Shown here piece after piece: positions 1 through 8,906 of a stretch of DNA of 17,199 bases (positions are counted from its first letter, which is position 1; every line of letters starts with the position of its first letter). The position numbers were made by a program, and so were the translations under genes. The notes below the pieces were generated by a model that did not search any database, was not told the origin of the DNA, and saw only the letters and a list, made by a program, of their open reading frames with translations. The DNA comes from an uncultured Porphyromonadaceae bacterium (GTDB lineage: Bacteria > Bacteroidota > Bacteroidia > Bacteroidales > Muribaculaceae), in the NCBI GenBank assembly GCA_905212215.1, contig CAJMDR010000006.1:1-17199 (forward strand), in the 5' to 3' direction.

Positions 1-1
1 T

Positions 2-1060
2 CTCGGATATGAGGTCGAGTTTATGAACTTGACCTCTATCCGTAATAGATTCGGAGAAAAAGGTATCACTCGTTATGTGCTTCATGACGGTGTCGCTCAG
101 TTCTCCGACGACACCCAGATGACACTCTTCACGCTCGAAGGCCTGATGAACGGTGTCATCGAAACCAAAGCCGACAAGAAGGATGAAATCCTACCATATA
201 TTGAGAAAGCATATCTCAACTGGTACAAGACCCAGACCGAGACCCCGAAACAGTTGCCCGGCAGCTGGATGGGCAATATACGGTCGTTGTGGGCGCGACG
301 TGCCCCGGGCATGACTTGTCTCGGAGCCTTGGAGAACACCGCCAATGGCTTTACCGTTGAAAATAACTCAAAAGGCTGTGGCGGTGTGATGCGTGTTGCT
401 CCTATCGGAATTTTCAATGCTGCCCATCGTCATATCTACAATTATACTGATACGGCACACCTTGCTGGTTGGTCGGCAGAAATCACTCATAAACACATAG
501 CAAGCACATTTGCCTCGGCTCTGCTCGCCACCACTGTCATGAATTGTATATCGGATGAGACGGTTGACCAAATGCAATTCTTTTTCATTGTAACGGGTGG
601 GCTTGTCATGATGAGGGAATATTTTCCGGATCACGATGACGAGTGGCAAGAGTTTGACCGGCTTATTCGCCGTGCGTTGGAACTCGGCAAAAGTGATGTT
701 GCCGAAGATGATGTCATTCGTGAACTCGGCGAAGGCTGGGTCGGAGATGAAGCGATAGCCATAGCGATATTCAGCGTAATGCGCCATATCGACAACTTTG
801 AGGATTGTATAGTCTGCGCTGTCAACCATGATGGTGACAGTGATTCCACCGGTGCAATAGCCGGAAATATTATCGGCGCGATACTCGGTTACTCTGCTAT
901 CCCAAGTTTCTATCTTGAAAATCTTGAAATCGAGCCGATACTTGTATCTGCCGCCGATGACCTGTGTGCTGATGTCAAGGTCAGAGAAGTCAATTTGAGA
1001 ATTGGAGAACGATACATTGAACATATTCCGGCAGAAGTCGACAAAAAGTATCTGATATGA
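2..1060 (+). CDS. ADP-ribosylglycohydrolase family protein (5' end outside window)
   Basis: The family removes ADP-ribose from proteins, nucleic acids or small molecules using a di-metal (Mg/Mn) centre. Counting from the first in-window Met (base 23), the metal-binding DDTQMT motif is at residues 29-34 and the C-terminal DGDSDSTGAIAGN motif is at about 270-282; both ends of the active site are therefore present. The reading frame stays open upstream to the window edge and encodes LGYEVEF, which matches the usual family N-terminus (GDALGxPxEF), so Met at base 23 is internal and the gene is cut by the window, not broken. Its TGA overlaps the ATG of the next gene (ATGA at 1057-1060), which implies translational coupling. 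Reversal of an ADP-ribosyl modification is the family role; the substrate is unknown. Family assignment is firm. Confidence 0.93.
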   Translation, partial: LGYEVEFMNLTSIRNRFGEKGITRYVLHDGVAQFSDDTQMTLFTLEGLMNGVIETKADKKDEILPYIEKAYLNWYKTQTETPKQLPGSWMGNIRSLWARRAPGMTCLGALENTANGFTVENNSKGCGGVMRVAPIGIFNAAHRHIYNYTDTAHLAGWSAEITHKHIASTFASALLATTVMNCISDETVDQMQFFFIVTGGLVMMREYFPDHDDEWQEFDRLIRRALELGKSDVAEDDVIRELGEGWVGDEAIAIAIFSVMRHIDNFEDCIVCAVNHDGDSDSTGAIAGNIIGAILGYSAIPSFYLENLEIEPILVSAADDLCADVKVREVNLRIGERYIEHIPAEVDKKYLI

Positions 1061-1497
1061 AGAAAACGATATTGCTCTGCATAATAGCGATAGCTTGCGC
1101 TCTCACCGCATTCACAGCCAATAAAGATTTGACATTGGATGAGGTGTTTGGAAAAGTGTCAAAAATAGAACGTTTTGAGGTACTGGATTTTCCGGGTGGT
1201 GACATGGGATTCCCTGACAATCTCGGCAAGGGGACAATGGCAATTCATCCGAATGCCTCACCACGAGAGGAAATCATATCCCTGCTCAATCAGTTGCCGG
1301 ACGAATTACTGATATATGACAACACCGATGAGAAAGGACGATTTGATAGAATCTTTGTTGAAAACAGCACATCGCTGATGTATGTCCACGTAGGATCAAG
1401 CACTGGTGACACGGTTGTAATCCTCTTCAAAGATGGTAATGAAGACAATATCAACGATTTTGTTAACAACATAAATCAGGAGTTGAGAGAAAAATAA
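1057..1497 (+). CDS. Small secreted hypothetical protein
   Basis: This 146-residue protein begins with a short Lys-rich stretch (MKK) and a hydrophobic core (ILLCIIAIACALTAFTA), a typical Sec signal peptide with probable cleavage after about residue 20, near Ala-Asn. The mature part is acidic, with no cysteines or recognisable catalytic motif. Its last third (LMYVHVGSSTGDTVVILFKDG) has the alternating beta pattern of small periplasmic Bacteroidetes proteins of the DUF4252 type, but I cannot confirm that family. It overlaps the ADP-ribosylglycohydrolase stop by 4 bp, so it is co-transcribed and probably translationally coupled. The pairing is odd because the hydrolase should be cytoplasmic and this product exported. 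Function unknown. Confidence 0.8.
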   Translation: MKKTILLCIIAIACALTAFTANKDLTLDEVFGKVSKIERFEVLDFPGGDMGFPDNLGKGTMAIHPNASPREEIISLLNQLPDELLIYDNTDEKGRFDRIFVENSTSLMYVHVGSSTGDTVVILFKDGNEDNINDFVNNINQELREK

Positions 1498-1498
1498 T

Positions 1499-1516
1499 AG
1501 AGGCATAATCGCCTCT
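1499..1516 (+). repeat. Short hairpin between secreted protein and hydrolase genes
   Basis: Inverted repeat agaggc / gcctct with a 6-nt loop immediately after the stop codon at 1495-1497. No T-run follows, so it is more likely an RNA-processing or stability element inside the operon than a terminator. Confidence 0.45.
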
Positions 1517-1545
1517 GCGCACACCCCGGAAAGTTACTTAGAAAT

Positions 1546-2589
1546 ATGAATATCAGAGGTTCAATCGTCAGATGTCTCAGAGAGTGGGGCTACGACATAA
1601 AGGACGATAGCGGTAGCATTCTGTTGAATGATGGAATGACTATTGATGTTATACGGCCACAAAAATACGTTACCATAGATGTTCCCGTCTTCTCAGTTGA
1701 TACTGAAGATGAAGAATTTCGCGATCTGCTGCTTAAAACATGCAATGTGCTCAACGACGGATATGTATGGCACACTCATTTCTACTATGATGAGCAGTGG
1801 CAGGAAGCAACGGCATCGTTGGAGTTTGACTGGACATCGGGCGAGGATGCAACCTTTAATCTGCATAAAGCCATGCTTGTCATGGAACGTATGCCTATAT
1901 TCTTTGCCGAAGCAACAAGCATAGTGGAAGATAAGGGAGAAATCACACCCGAAGAAATTTGGAGACTTGAACATCGGTTGATGGATGAAGTCTATATCGA
2001 ACTCATGTCTGATAAGACACTGCTCTACATTCATGGTCTCGCTTCATCCGGAAATTCCGGTACGGCAAAGGAGATACAACGCCGTTTGCCTAAGACAAGA
2101 GTTTTATCGCCCGACCTGCCCGTGAATCCACAGGAAGCATACAACATGCTTTGTAGAGTTATCGACGAGGAAGAGGTTGATGTTATGGTAGGCAGTTCTA
2201 TGGGAGGAATGTTTGCCAACGTCCTAAATGGCGTCGCTAAAGTGCTGGTGAATCCCTCATTCCATGTGTCTGAGTCGATGCGCAAGAGAATTGGGACAAT
2301 GCCGTTCTTCGGTGAGCGAAAGGATGGTGCTACCGACTTTGAAATCACAGAAGAATTATGTGATGCCTATGCAAAGCTGGAACGAAGACAATTCGCTTTC
2401 TTCCATGAACGGGATACCGGTGAAACATTCGCACTCTTTGGCAGCGATGATGATACAGTAAACTGCAAAGATGAGTATATGAAATATTTCGGGGATGCCT
2501 ACGAAATGTTTACCGGAGGTCATCGCCTCAATCCGGAAGTCATACATGACAAACTAATTCCGATAGTTGCCGAATTAGTCAAGTGGTAA
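1546..2589 (+). CDS. Two-domain protein: YbjN-like N-terminal domain plus YqiA-like alpha/beta-hydrolase
   Basis: The C-terminal half (about residues 155-347) looks like the YqiA / UPF0227 esterase group: LLYIHGLASSG (oxyanion region, His163-Gly164), then VGSSMGG with nucleophile Ser218 in G-x-S-x-G, a candidate acid in FGSDDD (Asp301-303) and a candidate catalytic His326 in TGGH. The N-terminal half (1-140) is a separate alpha/beta module rich in acidic and aromatic residues, reminiscent of YbjN / type III secretion-chaperone-like folds; this is a weak recognition from pattern only. YqiA enzymes are normally about 190-200 residues without such an extension, so this is a fusion. The start ATG follows a 48-bp spacer after the secreted protein and the gene is probably in the same transcript. 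Substrate unknown (YqiA homologues act on short acyl esters or CoA thioesters). Confidence 0.82.
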   Translation: MNIRGSIVRCLREWGYDIKDDSGSILLNDGMTIDVIRPQKYVTIDVPVFSVDTEDEEFRDLLLKTCNVLNDGYVWHTHFYYDEQWQEATASLEFDWTSGEDATFNLHKAMLVMERMPIFFAEATSIVEDKGEITPEEIWRLEHRLMDEVYIELMSDKTLLYIHGLASSGNSGTAKEIQRRLPKTRVLSPDLPVNPQEAYNMLCRVIDEEEVDVMVGSSMGGMFANVLNGVAKVLVNPSFHVSESMRKRIGTMPFFGERKDGATDFEITEELCDAYAKLERRQFAFFHERDTGETFALFGSDDDTVNCKDEYMKYFGDAYEMFTGGHRLNPEVIHDKLIPIVAELVKW

Positions 2590-2881
2590 AAGTGACTTGA
2601 ATTTTGTTTAGCAAGCGTCCAAATCTTTTTCCAAGAGTTACCTATTGCAATCTGCAAAGATAGCTAAAATATTGCAGATTAGAGGCATGAAGCCGAAACT
2701 ATTTTTGTGCTAAAATCGGTCGTTTAACTACGATTTTTGAAACCAGTTTAGCAAAGCGAGTTGAAGCGGGAGGTTAAACTCCTATACTTCAACTCGCTTT
2801 GTCTTGTCATATTCTCTTGGAAAGAGAGTTTGACGGATGGTTGAAATCTTTGCCAAGTGAGCCTTTTTGAAAGACTATAAT
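2590..2881. other. Gene-free spacer with three consecutive inverted repeats
   Basis: No credible ORF. It holds IR1 aatctgcaa/ttgcagatt (2649-2657, 2672-2680), IR2 aaaatcg/cgatttt (2712-2718, 2731-2737) and IR3 (2752-2801, listed separately). A near-direct repeat GTTTAGCAA(A)GCG occurs just after the hydrolase stop (from about 2606) and again at about 2746 just before IR3. I could not identify a convincing TTG-N19-TAnnTTTG promoter for hsdM; TTTG at 2849-2852 lacks the TA. Confidence 0.6.
2752..2801 (+). terminator. Long composite hairpin, probable terminator of the upstream operon
   Basis: Perfect 15-bp inverted repeat: caaagcgagttgaag (2752-2766) and its complement (2787-2801). Its 20-nt loop itself contains ggag/ctcc (2769-2772, 2779-2782). 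The following bases are only moderately T-rich (tcttgtcatattctc), so termination may be imperfect or bidirectional. It lies between the YqiA-like gene and hsdM. Confidence 0.5.
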
Positions 2882-4489
2882 ATGGCAAAGAAACAATCTT
2901 CATATAAGGTCAACAAGGAGTTAAAACTTGAAGACATTCTTTTCAGCTGCCGCGATTTACTTCGTGGCAAGGCTTCTATGGCAGATAAGCGTGATCTGCT
3001 GCTGACGCTCGTTTTCCTGCGTTTCATCGGCGAGAAGTTCTCGGCCAGGCGTCAGGAGATTGCCGAGCGTCTTGTAACGGTCGATGGAGTGGCGGAACCG
3101 GACCCGATGTTTGAGTTCTTCCTCAATCAATCGAGTTTTTACGATGACTGTTTCTATCTCGCTGAGGAGGTGCGATGGGAGACAATCAAGTCCATGCCGG
3201 CATCGGTGGAGCTTGCACTGAATCTCGACAATATCATCAATGCGCTTGAACAGTCGGAACCGACTCTGAAAGGTGCGTTGCCCCAGAAGATATTTACCAA
3301 GGCTCAACTGGAGCCGAAGGTGCTGAAGTCGGTCATTGATGAAGTTGATAAGATTTCACAGAGTCGATTCCATGAGAAAGACCTTATCGGTCGCGTCTAT
3401 GAATACTTCTTACAGGCATTCGCTCTGAATGCGGAGAAGGAGGAAGGCGAGTTCTACACTCCGCATAGCATTGTTGAGCTGATTGCCTCACTCATCGAGC
3501 CGTATGATGGCACTATCTACGACCCGTGTTGTGGCTCGGGTGGAATGTTCGTTCAGTCAGTCAAGTTCGTAGAGGCTCATGGTGGCAACACCAATGCTGT
3601 CAATGTCTATGGTCAGGAACGAGACCCGGATACTTTTCGTCTGGCGAAGATGAACCTTGCCGTGCGAGGCATCAGCCACGACCTCGGCGACCGTCCGGCA
3701 TCGACATTCCTCAATCCCCACCACGCCGACAAGAAGATGGATTACATCATGGCTAATCCACCTTTCAATCTCAAAAAGTGGCGTAGCGAGGAGGAACTGA
3801 CTACTGATGTCCGCTGGCAAGGCTATGATGTTCCGCCGGTGAGTAATGCCAACTATGCTTGGATTCTCCACATGCTGTCGAAGCTCAATGTCACCAAAGG
3901 TATAGCCGGATTCCTGCTTGCCAACGGTGCGCTATCGGATGATGATACCGTAAGCATACGCAAGAAACTAATTGTGAACGACAAGGTCGAGGCAATCATC
4001 GTGTTGCCCCGAAATATGTTCTACTCCACTGATATATCGGTTACCCTCTGGATTCTCAATCAGAATAAGAAAGGCGGCAACTGGCACGGTCGCAAACAGC
4101 GCAACCGCACCGGTGAAATCCTCTTTATGGATCTTCGTACATGGTCGGAGAATATCTATGAGAAAAAGTATGTCCAACTGCTCCCCAAACAGATTGCAAA
4201 GGTGGTAGAGGTCTATCAGAACTGGCAAGCAGAAGGCACTGACAGCGAGAAATACGATGAACCGGAATTTTACCGATCGGTAAAGATTGATGAGATTGAA
4301 CGTAACGGATGGAGTCTTGTGCCAAGTCGCTATATCGAGTTTGTTGACCGCGACACCAACATTGACTATGAGGCCGTAATGAACGAGGCATCTCATAGTG
4401 TTGCTGACCTTCTGGCACGTCAGGAAGCTAACGATACCGCTCTCCGCAGCGCATTCGCTACCATCGGATTTAACCTTGAAAAGAAATGA
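2882..4489 (+). CDS. hsdM: Type I restriction-modification system, DNA methyltransferase subunit
   Basis: HsdM is the N6-adenine methyltransferase subunit; with HsdS it methylates the host target site and with HsdR it forms the restriction complex. The 535-residue protein has the HsdM N-terminal helical domain (about 10-140), FYTPHSIVELI, SAM-binding motif I DPCCGSGG (residues 214-221) and catalytic motif IV NPPF (292-295), both typical of gamma-type N6-adenine enzymes. Length is in the usual 500-540 range. I chose ATG at 2882 (MAKKQSSYKV) over an in-frame TTG at 2867 because ATG is preferred and the added residues carry no family similarity. The TGA overlaps the hsdS ATG (ATGA 4486-4489). 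Assignment is firm. Confidence 0.97.
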   Translation: MAKKQSSYKVNKELKLEDILFSCRDLLRGKASMADKRDLLLTLVFLRFIGEKFSARRQEIAERLVTVDGVAEPDPMFEFFLNQSSFYDDCFYLAEEVRWETIKSMPASVELALNLDNIINALEQSEPTLKGALPQKIFTKAQLEPKVLKSVIDEVDKISQSRFHEKDLIGRVYEYFLQAFALNAEKEEGEFYTPHSIVELIASLIEPYDGTIYDPCCGSGGMFVQSVKFVEAHGGNTNAVNVYGQERDPDTFRLAKMNLAVRGISHDLGDRPASTFLNPHHADKKMDYIMANPPFNLKKWRSEEELTTDVRWQGYDVPPVSNANYAWILHMLSKLNVTKGIAGFLLANGALSDDDTVSIRKKLIVNDKVEAIIVLPRNMFYSTDISVTLWILNQNKKGGNWHGRKQRNRTGEILFMDLRTWSENIYEKKYVQLLPKQIAKVVEVYQNWQAEGTDSEKYDEPEFYRSVKIDEIERNGWSLVPSRYIEFVDRDTNIDYEAVMNEASHSVADLLARQEANDTALRSAFATIGFNLEKK

Positions 4490-5616
4490 TGGAGCTGTCG
4501 GTTAAATTCTATGAGGGTGCGCCAAAGGTGCCTCTGGGCGAACTGATACATCAACGCAGAGAAAAGGCTGGTAATGCAGATTTGCCCGTTAGAGGTGTAT
4601 CAAGGGAAGGTTTCATCAATCCTAAACAAGAGGAAGCTGATAAGACAAAGTATAACGTATTCTATCTAAATGATTTCGTTTTCAATCCTGCACGAATGGA
4701 AGTAAATTCCATTGCATTGAACAGTGAAGTTGAAAAGGGAATCTGCTCTTCCTTGTATGAAATATTCTCAGTTGATGAGACTCGTATCTTACCAGAGTTC
4801 TTGAATTTATTTGTCAAACGAGATGAATTTGCACGTCAATGTCAGTATATTGGTAGCGGCTCTGCTCGTGAGTATTGTCGAGTAGGTAATATTTCTGAGA
4901 TAAAAGTACCGTTACCACCGATAGAGGTGCAGCGGGAATATGTAGCGGCGTATAAGTCGCTACAGCAACTTGCCGAGCAAAATGAGGCTCTTGCCAAGCC
5001 TCTCCAAAAGGCTTGTTCAAGTTTCCTGTCTGAATTAAAGGCAAAATATCCAACTGAAACTTTAGATGGATTTATTGAGTCTTGCGATGAAAGGAATGGT
5101 GATAGATATGGTCTTGATAATTTACGAGGAGTAAGCATTGAGAAGGTATTTATCCCAACCAAAGCGGCTATGGACGGCGTATCTCTCAAATCCTATAAGG
5201 TAGTGAAGCCTGACAATTTCTGTTATGTGCCCGTAACATCAAGAAATGGTGAAAAGATAACTTTGGCACTTAACAACTCGGAAAATACATTTATCTGCTC
5301 ATCTGCCTATGAGGTATTCAGAGTAAAATCTACTGATAAGTTGCTGCCGGCATTTTTGTTTTTGTTTTTCAAGCGAAACGAATTTGATCGTTTGGCAAGA
5401 TATAACTCATGGGGAAGTGCTCGTGAGACATTCGTCTTTAGTGATTTATCAAGGGTAAAAATCCCCGTGCCACCGATCGAGGTGCAACGGTCAATCGTTG
5501 CGCTATATCATTGCGCCGAGGAAGCGAGGGATATCGCTCGTGAGGCAAGAGAACAGTTGAAAAAATTGGCACCCGCAATGGTGCAGCGTGCCGCTAATAC
5601 TCCGGTTGAGGTATGA
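4486..5616 (+). CDS. hsdS: Type I restriction-modification system, specificity subunit
   Basis: HsdS recognises the split target sequence and anchors two HsdM and two HsdR subunits. This 376-residue protein is a clear internal duplication. Half 1 (about 1-185) and half 2 (about 186-376) each contain a target-recognition domain ending in a GSAR-E motif (GSGSAREY, 124-130; WGSARETF, 309-316) and then PPIEVQR (144-150 and 329-335), followed by a conserved coiled-coil helix (about 150-182 and 336-365) that sets the spacing of the recognised half-sites. The two halves differ in the recognition parts, so a bipartite asymmetric target is expected; the sequence cannot be read from the protein. Coupled to hsdM and hsdR by 4-bp overlaps. 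No stop or frameshift is visible. Confidence 0.95.
   Translation: MMELSVKFYEGAPKVPLGELIHQRREKAGNADLPVRGVSREGFINPKQEEADKTKYNVFYLNDFVFNPARMEVNSIALNSEVEKGICSSLYEIFSVDETRILPEFLNLFVKRDEFARQCQYIGSGSAREYCRVGNISEIKVPLPPIEVQREYVAAYKSLQQLAEQNEALAKPLQKACSSFLSELKAKYPTETLDGFIESCDERNGDRYGLDNLRGVSIEKVFIPTKAAMDGVSLKSYKVVKPDNFCYVPVTSRNGEKITLALNNSENTFICSSAYEVFRVKSTDKLLPAFLFLFFKRNEFDRLARYNSWGSARETFVFSDLSRVKIPVPPIEVQRSIVALYHCAEEARDIAREAREQLKKLAPAMVQRAANTPVEV
4915..4935 (+). repeat. Direct repeat copy 1 within hsdS (PPIEVQR codons)
   Basis: 21-bp unit beginning ccaccgat and ending cgg, 19/21 identical to the copy at 5470-5490. The pair lies at equivalent positions after each target-recognition domain and so flanks TRD2. 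Confidence 0.8.
5470..5490 (+). repeat. Direct repeat copy 2 within hsdS (PPIEVQR codons)
   Basis: Second copy of the 21-bp unit, 555 bp (185 codons) downstream of the first and in the same frame, with two substitutions. Confidence 0.8.
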
Positions 5617-8600
5617 AGACAGGTAAATTCTATGAATCGGAATATGAGAAAGTATTTTGCGAACTCCTTTCTCAAGCTGGCTGGACTTATCAGCATGGTA
5701 GCGAACTTGACCGATTGACTACCGAAACTCTCTACGAAAAGGATTTGAGAGAATATCTTTCGGCTCGCTATCCGCAACTATCGGAAGTGGAGCGGAATGC
5801 AGTGGTTGCCAATCTTCGCAACATAGGCGAAGATACACTATACCACACATTGCGCTCAACCTTTATGCTTTATCGTGATGGCTTCGCCTTCAACCGCCTT
5901 GATGTCGATGAGCAGATACCGGTTCACTATATTGACTTCGAACATCCCGAGAATAATATCTTCCGGGTTGTCAATCAGTTTGAAGTTGCATACAACGGAG
6001 TTGAGAAGGTGCGTATCCCGGATGTACTGTTGCTTGTCAACGGGATTCCGACTTGTATCATCGAACTGAAGAATCCGACTGACCCGAATGCCACGATGGC
6101 TAAGGCTCACGACCAGATACATATACGCTATCGCCGCGACATTCCCCACCTGATTCGCTATACGGCATTGTCGGTAATCAGCGACATGTCCAACACCCGC
6201 CTCGGCACAACCTATACTCCATACGAACATTATTACGCATGGAAGAAAGTAAACAACACCGATGACACCGCCAAAGCGGGATTGCCGGAGTTGCAAACTC
6301 TCATTGAGGGTGCGTTTACCCCTGTGCGATTCCTCCAGCTTCTGCGGGACTTTGTATATTTTCCCGACCTCAAAAGAGGCAAGGAGGAGGAAATTGTCTG
6401 CCGCTATCCACAATTCTTCGCCACACATGCACTGTTCCATCACATACTGAAACATCAGCGTGGCAACGGTGGCGACGGCAAGGGCGGCACATACTTCGGT
6501 GCGACCGGATGCGGCAAGACCTACACGATGGTGTTCCTTGCCCGTCACTTGGTGCTGAGAGGCGCAAAGGAATTAGGCTCGCCAACAATCGTCATACTCG
6601 TTGACCGCGAGGACTTACAGACCCAGACAGGCAAACTCTTTGTCAACTCATCCGACTTCCTCAGCAATGGCGAAGTGAGAGTGATCGACAGCCGCGAAGA
6701 CCTTGCCAAAGAACTGAGTAGCCGAGGCTCTGGCGGCGTATTCATCTGCACCATTCAGAAGTTCTGCGAGTCAACCGGATTGCTTTCAGAACGCTCCAAC
6801 ATAATCTGTTTCAGCGATGAGGCTCACCGCACCCAGAACAATATTGGTTCCAAGCTCAAAATCAGAGATGATTTTGATGCCCGAAATAATCCCGATACCG
6901 AGCAACTCGCTGAGCCGGAAGGAGCGAACACCAAACTCGGTGCTTTCATCACAAGAGGTTTTGCCGCCTATCTTCGTGACGCTCTGCCGAATGCCACATA
7001 CGTCGGATTTACCGGAACACCCACAGATGATTGCATTCACGTATTCGGTGGGGTGGTTGACAAATACACCATGCGTGAGGCTGTGCGCGACGGTATCACT
7101 GTTGACATAAAGTATATCCCTCGGTTGGCCCGTGTCGCCCTCAATAAGGAACAGGCCGACGCTATCGAGGCATACTATAAACTTTGTGCCGATGAAGGCG
7201 CCACTCCTGAAGATATAGCCAAGAGTAAAAAAGCAATGAGCAGCATGAACGAGATATTGGGCAATGATGAGCGCATAGCCCGTGTTGCCCAAGATATTGC
7301 CGTTCATTACGAAACATTGTGTGCCGACAAACCGGATGTTATCCAGAAGGCTATGATTGTCTGCTCTGAGCGTGAGATTGCATATAAGATGTATTGTGCG
7401 TTGAGGAAAATCCGTACTGACTGGTTTGTATCTCGCAGAGCAGAGGACGAATCGGCTCTAAATGAGGAAGAACTGCACAAACTCAAAGAATTGCCGATGG
7501 TCAATATCGTAGCCACTCGCAATAAGGACGACAAGCCTCAGGAGATGTATGACCTTCTCGGTGACAAACCTTACCGCAAGATGCTCGATGAGCAGTTTAA
7601 GGAGGAGAAATCCAACTTCCGAATTGCCATCGTGGTGGATATGTGGATAACCGGTTTTGATGTTCCCTGTCTGTCGGTGCTATATAACGACAAGCCATTG
7701 CAGAAACATACTTTGGTGCAGACCATTTCGCGTGTCAACCGTAAGTATCCCGGCAAAGAGTACGGTCTAATTGTCGATTATATTGGCATTCACGACAATA
7801 TGCAGAAGGCTCTGAAAATGTATGGTGGCGATGAGTTGGGTATCAGTGATGATGAACTTGCTTTGGCGAAAGAGGCATTTGACAATGAGCTTCAGATTAT
7901 CAAGGAACTGATGCACGAGTTCAACGTGGCTGAATTTTTTACCGCCACACCGTTCCGCCGACTCTTCGTTTTGCAGGAGGCGGCAGAGTATGTTCTCGGT
8001 AAGGTGAGAGTTGAAAAGCCGTCATTCAGGACACTGTTCACAAAGCACGTCAAGCGACTCAAACAAGCATACGACATCTGTCACCCTGCGGGTGTCATGT
8101 CGGATGATGATACTGCCTGGGCGCAATGCTTTATGGGAATCAGTTCGTATATCAGCAAAATGACTGCCGGGCAGCATGACACCGAAAGCATGAACCGAGC
8201 CGTTGCCCGAATGGTGAAGGAGGCAATCTCCGTAACCGGCATTGAAAGTCTTTTCAATGAGGCTGACAACGAAGAGGACATTTTCGATGATGACTTCATC
8301 AAGAAACTTAAAGACATCAAAATGCCCAACACCAAGTTCCAGATGCTTGTCAAGATGCTCAAAAAGGCTATCCGTGAATACAAGCATGTGAACAAGGTAG
8401 CCGCCAAGAGATTTGAAGAATTGTTACAGGCAACTATTGATGAGTACAACACCCGCGACAACTTCACCTTTACAAACGAGACCGCCACGGATGCCATCAA
8501 CGAGATACAGCGCACTGTCGATGAGAAGGTCAATTCGCTGTCCGGCAAACTCGTGGATATATTCAATCAGTTGAATGTGGACAAGGCGAAGTTTAAGGAT

Positions 8601-8891
8601 CTTGGCATTTCGTTTGAGGAAAAAGCGTTTTACGACATACTTGTGGAACTGCGCGACAAACACGGCTTTGAGTATGCCGATGAAAAATGCGTTGACCTCT
8701 CGCGCAAAGTTAAGGAACTGATTGACGGCACTGCCATCCATGCCGACTGGCTCAACAATAACAACCTGAAAAAGACACTGGCAAAAGAGTTGATGATGCT
8801 CCTCTACCACAACGGCTACCCGCCCCAGTGGAGCGAAGAAATCTTCCACAAAGTTCTTGACCAAGTGGAAAATTTCAGAACTTATAACTAA
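5613..8891 (+). CDS. hsdR: Type I restriction-modification system, restriction/translocase subunit
   Basis: HsdR is the ATP-driven DNA translocase and nuclease that cuts unmethylated DNA at a distance from the HsdS-bound site. In the 1092-residue product I see the PD-(D/E)xK nuclease (Asp137, Glu151-Leu-Lys153 in IIELK), Walker A GATGCGKT (296-303), DEAH box (402-405), helicase motif III TGTP (467-470), and motif VI QTISRVNR ending at 710, followed by a helical C-terminal region of the DUF3387 type, as in EcoR124I-like (type IC) HsdR. Every key motif is intact and the length is normal, so the enzyme should be active. ATG overlaps the hsdS TGA (5613-5616). It ends 15 bp from the convergent HNH gene, with no terminator hairpin visible between them. 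Confidence 0.97.
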   Translation: MKTGKFYESEYEKVFCELLSQAGWTYQHGSELDRLTTETLYEKDLREYLSARYPQLSEVERNAVVANLRNIGEDTLYHTLRSTFMLYRDGFAFNRLDVDEQIPVHYIDFEHPENNIFRVVNQFEVAYNGVEKVRIPDVLLLVNGIPTCIIELKNPTDPNATMAKAHDQIHIRYRRDIPHLIRYTALSVISDMSNTRLGTTYTPYEHYYAWKKVNNTDDTAKAGLPELQTLIEGAFTPVRFLQLLRDFVYFPDLKRGKEEEIVCRYPQFFATHALFHHILKHQRGNGGDGKGGTYFGATGCGKTYTMVFLARHLVLRGAKELGSPTIVILVDREDLQTQTGKLFVNSSDFLSNGEVRVIDSREDLAKELSSRGSGGVFICTIQKFCESTGLLSERSNIICFSDEAHRTQNNIGSKLKIRDDFDARNNPDTEQLAEPEGANTKLGAFITRGFAAYLRDALPNATYVGFTGTPTDDCIHVFGGVVDKYTMREAVRDGITVDIKYIPRLARVALNKEQADAIEAYYKLCADEGATPEDIAKSKKAMSSMNEILGNDERIARVAQDIAVHYETLCADKPDVIQKAMIVCSEREIAYKMYCALRKIRTDWFVSRRAEDESALNEEELHKLKELPMVNIVATRNKDDKPQEMYDLLGDKPYRKMLDEQFKEEKSNFRIAIVVDMWITGFDVPCLSVLYNDKPLQKHTLVQTISRVNRKYPGKEYGLIVDYIGIHDNMQKALKMYGGDELGISDDELALAKEAFDNELQIIKELMHEFNVAEFFTATPFRRLFVLQEAAEYVLGKVRVEKPSFRTLFTKHVKRLKQAYDICHPAGVMSDDDTAWAQCFMGISSYISKMTAGQHDTESMNRAVARMVKEAISVTGIESLFNEADNEEDIFDDDFIKKLKDIKMPNTKFQMLVKMLKKAIREYKHVNKVAAKRFEELLQATIDEYNTRDNFTFTNETATDAINEIQRTVDEKVNSLSGKLVDIFNQLNVDKAKFKDLGISFEEKAFYDILVELRDKHGFEYADEKCVDLSRKVKELIDGTAIHADWLNNNNLKKTLAKELMMLLYHNGYPPQWSEEIFHKVLDQVENFRTYN

Positions 8892-8906
8892 TGATATTGA
8901 AGGGAA

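Noticed and set aside
368..1024. Long antisense ORF across the ADP-ribosylglycohydrolase gene
   Set aside because: It is a shadow of a conserved gene with clear motifs on the + strand and has no independent support.
2867..2881. TTG start for hsdM five codons upstream
   Set aside because: A normal ATG follows at once and the extra residues add nothing conserved.
4486..5616. Invertible (phase-variable) hsdS locus
   Set aside because: The operon is hsdM-hsdS-hsdR with immediate overlaps; there is no second partial hsdS, no inverted repeat pair and no recombinase in the window.
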